Assembly: GCA_905479025.1 (NCBI GenBank)
Contig: CAJQKX010000356.1
Location: forward strand, 1-5,049
Direction of reading: 5' to 3'
DNA length: 5,049 nt
Source: an uncultured Paraglaciecola sp.
GTDB lineage: Bacteria > Pseudomonadota > Gammaproteobacteria > Enterobacterales > Alteromonadaceae
Numbering within the stretch: the first letter of the stretch is position 1; each line of letters opens with the position of its first letter. Under the pieces are notes generated by a model. The model saw nothing but the letters and a program-made list of their open reading frames with translations. It was not told where the DNA came from and searched no databases. Position numbers and translations under genes: made by a program. This document shows, piece after piece, positions 1 through 5,049 of this stretch.

Positions 1-1049
1 GTAAGCGCAGGATTCGTGTAATAGCAAAGAATATGGAAGCACGCTAGACCAGTATAACCCAGCCCCGACCCTACCTCTATAAAGCTATTATGCGCCACTT
101 CGGCTCTGTTCCCTATATATGAGTCCTTATCTTTTAAATGAGAGTAGTGGTCCGAAAAATAAGCGGGGAAAGTATAAAAGCCGACACCAAAAACAGGGTA
201 CTTGTTCAACATATCTAGGCCTTTCTCCCAATACAATAATCGAGAGGTTGACGTGTTGTCGCTCCCCATCGATGCAAATCGATCCTTCTGCTCGTCGGGT
301 AAAACGGCTATTGCTATATAACCAAACATTAAAAGCCAAAGGAAATTTTTTATTTTAAGTTTTCCCATCCCAAAGCCGAGAACGATAACGCCAGTTAAAA
401 GCGCTAACTGTCCACCTCGTGAGCTTGCAGCAAGAACAGTCATAACAGCAAATAGTGGGAGACAATAATAGAGCTTGCTAGATAATTTTCGCCCCGAAAA
501 AAATGCCAGACTCATCACGGCTATCATAGCCATTAGAAGAGAAAATTCACCAGAGTTTGCGAAAAACCCGGCCGGACCCGCTATCCCCCAATCAGTAAAG
601 CCAAAGCCTCGCGATACCCAGGTCCTGGCCCCAAAGAATGCCATCTTAAACAAAATCAGGAAAAACACGATGGTAATTAACTTAAATTGTCGTACATTAC
701 TGATGCAATTGGTAAAGAAAAGGATTTCGGCTAACAAAATAAATGGTATATCCAACTTACTGAACGACAAATCTGGATATTGAGATTTGTAACATGAAAC
801 GACTATTACTAGGCAAAAGACTAGTAGTAGTGTATGCACAGACTGAATTCTCAAGCGTCTTTTCGCTATTAAATACATCAAGCCTGCAACTATAGTAAGC
901 TGCGTCCAAGGAATGATATCTAAAAGTGGGTAGATAGCTTGCGGCCGTAAATATGAAAAAACCAGATAGCACGCTGCCATATAAAATGCAAAATCCTGCG
1001 CAGCACAATCCACGTATAATTTTTTCAGATCTGTAATGAGTGCGCCCAT
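1..1049 (-). CDS. O-antigen polymerase/ligase family membrane protein (Wzy/WaaL-like), 3' end outside window
   Basis: One minus-strand frame stays open from ATG at 1049 to the window edge (349 codons, C-terminus missing). Seen: an N-terminus with LRPQAIYPLLDIIPW (residues 34-48), then hydrophobic segments near 20-35, 48-62, 72-87, 100-114, 121-140, 168-185, 193-207, 214-229 and 236-250. After these comes a long polar loop (about 250-325) and another hydrophobic segment. ASSRGGQLALL lies at 208-218. The loop carries the Wzy_C-type signature R270-x3-W274, YPVFGVGF (284-291), then AHN (319-321) and GSGLGYTGL. Family knowledge: such proteins polymerise or ligate undecaprenyl-linked glycans at the periplasmic face of the inner membrane. 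The ATG is the first start after an in-frame stop upstream. AAGGG lies 13 nt before it, slightly far for a ribosome site. Polymerase and ligase cannot be told apart here. The gene is probably co-transcribed with the acyltransferase, 142 nt upstream. Family call firm; exact role open. Confidence 0.88.
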   Translation of the reverse strand, partial: MGALITDLKKLYVDCAAQDFAFYMAACYLVFSYLRPQAIYPLLDIIPWTQLTIVAGLMYLIAKRRLRIQSVHTLLLVFCLVIVVSCYKSQYPDLSFSKLDIPFILLAEILFFTNCISNVRQFKLITIVFFLILFKMAFFGARTWVSRGFGFTDWGIAGPAGFFANSGEFSLLMAMIAVMSLAFFSGRKLSSKLYYCLPLFAVMTVLAASSRGGQLALLTGVIVLGFGMGKLKIKNFLWLLMFGYIAIAVLPDEQKDRFASMGSDNTSTSRLLYWEKGLDMLNKYPVFGVGFYTFPAYFSDHYSHLKDKDSYIGNRAEVAHNSFIEVGSGLGYTGLACFHILCYYTNPAL

Positions 1050-1088
1050 GCAACTAAACCCGCCCTTTACGCTTTCGAAAATTATTGA

Positions 1089-1125
1089 TGCACGCGCACC
1101 TCACAGGATGACCCTAGCGCCCGCA
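1089..1125 (-). other. GC-rich imperfect hairpin in the gap before the polymerase gene
   Basis: The arms are 1089-1097 (TGCACGCGC on the plus strand) and 1117-1125 (GCGCCCGCA), nine bases each, with one mismatch, one G-U pair and a 19-nt loop. They sit in a stretch, 1091-1140, where I count 34 G/C in 50 bases, much richer than the flanking genes. No U-tract follows on the minus strand, so it is not a standard intrinsic terminator. It could be a leader RNA structure for the polymerase gene or a compositional scar. Function unknown. Confidence 0.3.
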
Positions 1126-1191
1126 CACGTCGGAACAGCGGTTGGACAATAGGCTCTCCAGCAATCTTTATGGGGATTTTTTTTACCGAAC

Positions 1192-2277
1192 TCAAAAGTC
1201 AACATTTTTCACTCGCATATTAAGAGTGAAGCTTTTTAATTTTAAGGCAGGCTTTTCGATTAGCCGCCAAGACAAAAAAGCGACAAAAATTGATAACGTG
1301 CAAGCAACAAAAACGTGCCAATAACTGTCTCGATAATTCATATACAGCATTTGGTTTACTATTGGCATATGCCAAATATATATCCCATAAGATATGTCGT
1401 TTCCCTTCATCAAGCTATTAACCTTGTGTGGCATGACGTAAGAAAGCCTAAAGACAAGCAATATCACAAAAACGAATAAAATTGGTGAGATAGCATTTTC
1501 CGTCTCAAATCCAGCATACCGCGTCAGAAATAACGCTATGAACAAGTATCCTGCCAGCATTAATAATGCTGGGATTTTTGAGACCAAGCCCGCCAAAAAC
1601 GCGAAGTTGCGTTGAAAAATAACTCCTGCCAAGAACATATAAAACCACGGAGCAAAGCTCACTCGATACAACTTCCACAAAAACTCTTGAGAATATTCAG
1701 GCTGCCAAAAATATAAACAACGGTTTGCCACCAGAAAGATCAAAATAAGCACACATAAAGCTAGGTTTCCGATCGCCTTATTTTTTCCAAAAAATTTGTA
1801 AACAAGTGGGGCGACAATATAAAACTGAACCTCAACACAAATTGTCCACAAACTACCATTTAACACTCCATCACCAAAAGCCCTCATAAAATCAGGGTTA
1901 TAAAACTGAATGAACGTCGATTTCGCAAAAAATAAAATCCCGATATCCAAACCGCTTATGGACAAATTGCTGAAGTAACCAGTAGACCACACCATCACTA
2001 AGTTTATGGCCACACATATTATTAAAGCTGGATATAGCCTCAACCCTCTATTTTTTGCATATTCAGCAATATTTGGCGTACTTTCGTATGACTTGCTGAT
2101 TAAATAGCCGCTCACAAAAAAGAAGATTGGCACACCTGGAAAAAGTCTTAGCAGCTCAAAAAACACCCCCCCGGTTCGCTCGACAAACATAAATTCACAC
2201 GTATGTAACACCGCCACCTGGGTCGCTGCTAAAAGCCGAATAGCATCTAGGCTATTTTCTTTAAATTCCCAAGTCAT
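1192..2277 (-). CDS. Membrane acyltransferase, acyltransferase family 3 (polysaccharide O-acyltransferase-like)
   Basis: 361 residues, a usual length for the family, with about ten hydrophobic segments. Family landmarks: SLDAIRLLAATQVAVLH (9-25), with D11, R14 and the likely catalytic His25; VPIFFFVSGYLI (49-60); R80-LYPALI; GSLWTICVEVQFYI (141-154, E149); ISYGIYIWHMPI (295-306, H303); and SWRLIEKPAL (336-345) near the C-terminus. Known for the family (Acyl_transf_3, OafA/Oac type): transfer of acetyl or another acyl group from the cytoplasm to sugars of O-antigen, capsule or other envelope glycans in the inner membrane. The ATG at 2277 is 3 nt after the glycosyltransferase stop. AAGGTG at 2287-2292, inside the end of that gene, is 9 nt from the ATG, so translational coupling is likely. 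No SGNH domain is fused. The acyl donor and acceptor cannot be read from the sequence. Confidence 0.93.
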   Translation of the reverse strand: MTWEFKENSLDAIRLLAATQVAVLHTCEFMFVERTGGVFFELLRLFPGVPIFFFVSGYLISKSYESTPNIAEYAKNRGLRLYPALIICVAINLVMVWSTGYFSNLSISGLDIGILFFAKSTFIQFYNPDFMRAFGDGVLNGSLWTICVEVQFYIVAPLVYKFFGKNKAIGNLALCVLILIFLVANRCLYFWQPEYSQEFLWKLYRVSFAPWFYMFLAGVIFQRNFAFLAGLVSKIPALLMLAGYLFIALFLTRYAGFETENAISPILFVFVILLVFRLSYVMPHKVNSLMKGNDISYGIYIWHMPIVNQMLYMNYRDSYWHVFVACTLSIFVAFLSWRLIEKPALKLKSFTLNMRVKNVDF

Positions 2278-2280
2278 CCT

Positions 2281-3375
2281 CTATTTCACCTTGTAAACTT
2301 CAGCATACTTAGCAATCATAGCATCCAAGCTGTAGCACTCCATTGCCTTCTCTTTAGCTCTTGCACCAAGCGCGGAGCGCTTCTCTGTATCAAAATATAA
2401 ACTCTCAAGATGATTGGCTATCAATGTTGCCTCATGAGAATCAGAGATGAGCGCTTCAAACTCATGGGTAACTATTTCCTCTATTCCTGAGGGGGTGCTA
2501 ACAATGGGGAGGCCGTTGCTCATTGCTTGCGTTAGGGCGAGAGGATGTCCCTCGGAGGAAGACGTCATAAGAAAAACATCTAACGACGACAAGAAAGCTT
2601 GCACATCATCAACAAAACCCAATATGTGAACATATCCTGTCAGTCCATACTTTTCGATCGAATCTAAAAGCGGTGCCAACTGCTCTGTATTACCCTGCCC
2701 CGCAATTACATAGTGTGCCCTCACTCCACTTTCATGGAGCATATGCAGGGCATCAATTGCTAGCGGATAATTTTTTGGCACTCGAATATTACCCAAGGAG
2801 CCGACTAAAAAACTGTCGCTGATACCGAGCTTTGAACGCAACGAATTCGACTCTGCCTTAGAAAATCTCGAAACATCAATACCATTATATATTGTCTCAA
2901 TATCCTTTTCCTGCAGAAGCTGATTACTTGAAAGCACCCTTTTTAATCTATCAGTCACCGCAATTATCCTAGCCGCTCCGAACCTAAGTATAAGCATTTT
3001 GAGGTTTTTAAACTTCTCAGATGGACTAATATCAACCACACCATGGAAAGTACAAATAACAGGTTTGCGGCAGATCAAACCAGCCATGCAGCCATAAACA
3101 GCAGACCCCAATAAGTGAGTCTGGATGACATCAATTTGTTCAGTTCGGATTAGATTTATTAAGCGCTTTAAATAATTTAGCTGCATCGTTCCTTTACAAT
3201 CAATCACAAAAAAACGCGATTGATCTTTTTCTAACTGTGACTGCACCCACCCTGGACCTCGAATGAGCGCCACTGAGCTGACCTCACGATCGGCTGTAGA
3301 TCTAACCAGCTCCAAAAAGACAGTCTCTGCACCACCCGGACCAGTAGTATCAATTATGTGTAAAATATTTTTCAT
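2281..3375 (-). CDS. Glycosyltransferase family 4 protein (GT-B fold)
   Basis: 364 residues, normal for GT4. N-terminal half: IIDTTGPGGAETVFLEL (7-23) with the GPGGAE glycine-rich motif, then THLLGSAVYG (86-95) and FHGVVD (110-115). C-terminal donor half: YNGID (163-167), VGSLGNIRVPKNYPLAIDA (191-209), where R198 and K201 fit the family's R...K donor-phosphate contacts, VIAGQG (223-228), HILGFVDDV (250-258) and SSSEGHPLALTQAMSNGLP (272-290). The EX7E motif is altered: E275 is present, but the position eight residues on is Gln283 (CAA at 2527-2529). Family knowledge: a cytoplasmic, retaining transferase that moves a sugar from a nucleotide donor to a lipid-linked glycan. No membrane segment is evident. 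Start ATG at 3375, with only a weak ribosome-site-like AGAAAAG upstream. It lies 3 nt before the acyltransferase, so the two form a tight pair. Sugar specificity is not predictable. Confidence 0.94.
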   Translation of the reverse strand: MKNILHIIDTTGPGGAETVFLELVRSTADREVSSVALIRGPGWVQSQLEKDQSRFFVIDCKGTMQLNYLKRLINLIRTEQIDVIQTHLLGSAVYGCMAGLICRKPVICTFHGVVDISPSEKFKNLKMLILRFGAARIIAVTDRLKRVLSSNQLLQEKDIETIYNGIDVSRFSKAESNSLRSKLGISDSFLVGSLGNIRVPKNYPLAIDALHMLHESGVRAHYVIAGQGNTEQLAPLLDSIEKYGLTGYVHILGFVDDVQAFLSSLDVFLMTSSSEGHPLALTQAMSNGLPIVSTPSGIEEIVTHEFEALISDSHEATLIANHLESLYFDTEKRSALGARAKEKAMECYSLDAMIAKYAEVYKVK

Positions 3376-3547
3376 ATATTGCTTTTCTAACGCTAGTAAT
3401 GTGAAGCTAACTTAATCACTTAAAAAGCCACCTACTAAGAATATGAGCTGTAAAATCACACCCAAAAGGTCGAATATCTGCTGCATTTGATTAATAAAAC
3501 CATTAACAACAAAATATTTCAGCAGTGTTAGCAAAAGGAGAACAGCA
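3376..3547. other. Intergenic gap between ATP-grasp and glycosyltransferase genes; no supported gene
   Basis: This AT-rich 172-nt stretch separates the ATP-grasp stop from the glycosyltransferase ATG. I found no good promoter pair and no stem followed by a U-tract. A hydrophobic 62-codon minus-strand frame (3412-3600) crosses most of it but overlaps the ATP-grasp 3' end and resembles no family I recognise. The 12-mer ATTAATAAAACC at 3490-3501 recurs at 3671-3682 inside the ATP-grasp gene. Confidence 0.5.
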
Positions 3548-4708
3548 TCATCGTGATCTAAAATATTGCTTGAGCTCAAACATGCTGGGACGCCAATCAT
3601 TTATCCTGAATATTTCATTCTTGGCAGAGCTCACAAAAGTTAATAAAAATTTGGAACAATCAACCGATAAATTAATAAAACCGATTTCCTTAACTCGTTT
3701 GAACTGTATATAAAGCCGATCCAAATCACCTAAAAGCCATCGCAGTACAACCCGCTCACTATAACTATCGTTGTGCTGGCTGTTATCAAAAGTTCGCTTA
3801 ACTGCCAACGCAGGGAAGTCTACGCCTGCATCTATAGCCAACTGCAAAGAGCCCCAAAATCTCGCATTAATTTCCATTAAATAGGGCAGTCCATCCGGCG
3901 TAACCCTATATTCAACCATAGCCACGCCTTGCCAGCTAACGGCATCAAGCAGCTTAGTTGAGTATTCCAGTATTTGCGGATCAGGATGCTTACTCTGAGA
4001 CAAAACGCTGACACCGCCCTGTGGAGGCTTTTCGCGCAGTCTTTGATGCGCGAACCGGGCTTGAAACTTGCCATCCTTGTATAGTGCAAACAAACCAGCT
4101 CCGTTGCCGGGAATAAACACCTGTAGCAAAGCAGGAAAATAATGTGTGGGTAGATTTTCCGAAACTCGGGCCAGAGCATCCTCGTCATCAATGACTATAA
4201 CCTGTGTGCTGACCCATTGATTATTAATCAGCACTCGTGATCGAGCGGGTTTCAATACACAGGGAAAGCCAATCTTCTGAGCCTCTCTCGCCACATGGAA
4301 TACATTAGACACCACCGTCGATTGGGGTACTGGCACCCCGAGGCTTTGTGCCAACTTGAACAGCTCAATTTTATTAGAAAGTTTGTCAATGGTTTCAATG
4401 TCAGCAAACGGCAGATGCACATTGGGCCAAAGATTACGGTGGCGAGCCAATAAATCAGTAGTCACCTCAGTTACTGGTAAAATACAATCAAAGTCGGTAC
4501 TCGCTAACGTTTGGTCAACCCAAGCCACAAACTCGAGCGGTCTTTTGTAAGGCGAGGGATACACAAGCTGGCTGGTTGAATATTTCGACGCGCCCGCCAG
4601 CGTTTTGTGAGTTTCATCTGCCGTTGTCACCACATATCCTGCCGCGCCCAAACTGCGAGTGCAAGCAAGCGCAGCTCTCTGGCAGGCATCAAAAATTAAT
4701 ATTTCCAT
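3548..4708 (-). CDS. ATP-grasp domain protein (predicted carboxylate-amine/thiol-type ligase)
   Basis: 386 residues from ATG at 4708. A TTG at 4720 would add four residues (MKNI) but has no ribosome site; the ATG, directly before the EILIFDACQRAAL beta strand, is more natural. Residues 1-100 look like the Rossmann-like pre-ATP-grasp domain. Then come DKLSNKIELFKLAQSLGVP (108-126), FPCVLKPARS (148-157, with K153 as likely ATP lysine), QVFIPGNGAG (196-205), QRLREKPPQGGVSV (222-235), VEYRV (265-269) and LPYLMEINARFWGSLQ (274-289). In the last, E279 and N281 fit the metal/ATP ligands and R283 the active-site Arg. Residues 300-386 form a C-terminal tail I do not recognise. Family knowledge: these enzymes join a carboxylate to an amine, thiol or similar group through an acyl phosphate. 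It is cytosolic, with no membrane segment. The setting suggests glycan or precursor modification, for example with an amino acid; that is inference. It is divergent from the phosphatase-like gene across 91 nt. Confidence 0.9.
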   Translation of the reverse strand: MEILIFDACQRAALACTRSLGAAGYVVTTADETHKTLAGASKYSTSQLVYPSPYKRPLEFVAWVDQTLASTDFDCILPVTEVTTDLLARHRNLWPNVHLPFADIETIDKLSNKIELFKLAQSLGVPVPQSTVVSNVFHVAREAQKIGFPCVLKPARSRVLINNQWVSTQVIVIDDEDALARVSENLPTHYFPALLQVFIPGNGAGLFALYKDGKFQARFAHQRLREKPPQGGVSVLSQSKHPDPQILEYSTKLLDAVSWQGVAMVEYRVTPDGLPYLMEINARFWGSLQLAIDAGVDFPALAVKRTFDNSQHNDSYSERVVLRWLLGDLDRLYIQFKRVKEIGFINLSVDCSKFLLTFVSSAKNEIFRINDWRPSMFELKQYFRSR

Positions 4709-4736
4709 AATGTTTTTCAAGTGATTACGATTTGTG

Positions 4737-4765
4737 GTTTAAAAGTATAGTACTATCTTTTAAAC
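4737..4765. promoter_or_regulatory. 29-nt interrupted palindrome in the divergent intergenic region (candidate operator)
   Basis: GTTTAAAAG (4737-4745) and its exact reverse complement CTTTTAAAC (4757-4765) flank the perfect 10-nt palindrome ATAGTACTAT (4747-4756). A single unpaired T at 4746 is the only break. The element lies between two divergent starts (4708 minus, 4800 plus). It contains -10-like hexamers on both strands: TATACT on minus (4749 to 4744), which would give a leader of about 30 nt, and TATAGT on plus (4746-4751). No good -35 box matches either one. A dimeric repressor or activator site over overlapping promoters would fit. A long AT-rich cruciform or chance remain possible. 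Confidence 0.4.
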
Positions 4766-4799
4766 GTTAATTATCTGAATAATTCTATACTTGATCCCT

Positions 4800-5049
4800 A
4801 TGCACTCTATCCAATCAAAATACGGCTCTAAAAAAGGCTTAATCCGCTTTTTTTGGCACCAGCTCACATGGCACAGTGACGCTACGTTAGTGCAGCACAA
4901 GCCACTAGCCAGTAATCGACTAGTGTTTGTATGCCACGGCAACATTTGCAGAAGCGCCCTTGCCGAGTCAATTGGACAAAAACTAGGCTTAAATGCAACT
5001 TAATTGGTCTACAAGCCCCCGATGGAGAGCCCGCTGATAAGCGCATGAT
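4800..5049 (+). pseudogene. Low-molecular-weight protein-tyrosine-phosphatase-like gene, apparently frameshifted, 3' end outside window
   Basis: From ATG at 4800 the frame gives 67 residues and stops at TAA 5001-5003. It contains LVFVCHGNICRSALAES (41-57), the LMW-PTP P-loop C-x5-R-S with C45 as nucleophile and R51 as phosphate-binding Arg. About 40 residues precede the P-loop, where classical members have about 5-10. Directly after the stop, another plus frame from 5003 reads IGLQAPDGEPADKRM to the window end, a natural continuation of this fold. The loss of one base near 5001-5003 would therefore explain the break. As read, the 67-residue product lacks the rest of the fold, including the C-terminal catalytic Asp, and could not be an active phosphatase. 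It may be a real mutation or a sequencing error. In polysaccharide loci such enzymes often dephosphorylate a Wzc-type tyrosine kinase. A TTG at 4791 is an alternative start. No clear ribosome site is seen. Confidence 0.75.

Noticed and set aside
127..783. Other frames of 70-102 codons on both strands across the left third
   Set aside because: All lie within the O-antigen polymerase gene and show no recognisable protein features.
757..1053. 98-codon minus-strand frame starting at TTG 1053
   Set aside because: It is a shadow of the polymerase gene. The neighbouring minus frame is open from 1049 to the window edge and carries the family motifs; this one carries none.
1110..1121. ops/JUMPstart-like sequence (GGCGCTAGGGTC on the minus strand, 9 of 12 matching GGCGGTAGCGTG)
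   Set aside because: The mismatches fall at positions 5, 9 and 12 and would break the small hairpin of the real ops element. Its place deep inside the gene cluster, rather than in the promoter-proximal leader, also argues against RfaH recruitment.
3446..3547. Intrinsic terminator after the ATP-grasp gene (CTGCTG paired with CAGCAG on the minus strand)
   Set aside because: The arms are only six bases, separated by about 40 nt, and no U-tract follows.
3412..3600. 62-codon hydrophobic minus-strand frame as a separate small membrane protein gene
   Set aside because: It begins inside the ATP-grasp gene and resembles no family I know. The AGGA-like site before its ATG is explained by ATP-grasp codons. 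Kept only as a low-interest observation.
4709..4720. TTG at 4720 as the ATP-grasp start
   Set aside because: No ribosome site precedes it. The ATG at 4708, immediately before the first beta strand, is the better start.
4786..4791. TATACT on the plus strand as the -10 box of the phosphatase gene
   Set aside because: It is only 8 nt from the ATG at 4800, has no matching -35 box, and would force a leaderless mRNA.
4989..5003. Programmed -1 frameshift at the end of the phosphatase frame
   Set aside because: The codons before the stop (TTA AAT GCA ACT TAA) form no X XXY YYZ slippery heptamer, and no strong downstream structure is evident.

Overview
This window looks like part of a surface-polysaccharide (O-antigen, capsule or exopolysaccharide) biosynthesis locus. 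The host is probably a Gram-negative bacterium, most likely a gammaproteobacterium. That placement rests on the AT-leaning, non-extreme base composition and on the style of the proteins; it is inference, and I cannot name a genus.

Layout, left to right. Positions 1-1049, minus strand: the first 349 codons of a Wzy/WaaL-type O-antigen polymerase or ligase membrane protein, cut by the left window edge. Positions 1050-1191: a 142-nt gap with a GC-rich core that can fold into a hairpin. Positions 1192-2277, minus: a membrane acyltransferase of family 3. Positions 2281-3375, minus: a cytosolic GT4-type glycosyltransferase, 3 nt upstream of the acyltransferase. Positions 3376-3547: a 172-nt gap with no convincing gene. 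Positions 3548-4708, minus: an ATP-grasp ligase-like protein. Positions 4709-4799: an AT-rich divergent intergenic region holding a 29-nt interrupted palindrome. Positions 4800-5049, plus: the start of a low-molecular-weight protein-tyrosine-phosphatase-like gene, whose frame is broken by an apparent 1-nt loss at about 5001-5003 and which runs off the right edge.

The four minus-strand genes read in the order ATP-grasp, glycosyltransferase, acyltransferase, polymerase, and could form one transcription unit. A plausible division of labour is that the glycosyltransferase adds a sugar to the lipid-linked repeat unit, the acyltransferase decorates it (for example by O-acetylation), and the Wzy-like protein polymerises or ligates units on the periplasmic side. 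The ATP-grasp enzyme may add an amino acid or other carboxylate-derived group, or supply an unusual precursor. The phosphatase-like gene may be regulatory, as LMW phosphatases often are beside polysaccharide genes.

I see no tRNA, rRNA, CRISPR array, insertion sequence or convincing intrinsic terminator. The points most worth checking are the broken phosphatase frame, the palindrome between the divergent genes, the ATP-grasp/phosphatase pairing, and a Glu-to-Gln change in the glycosyltransferase EX7E motif.
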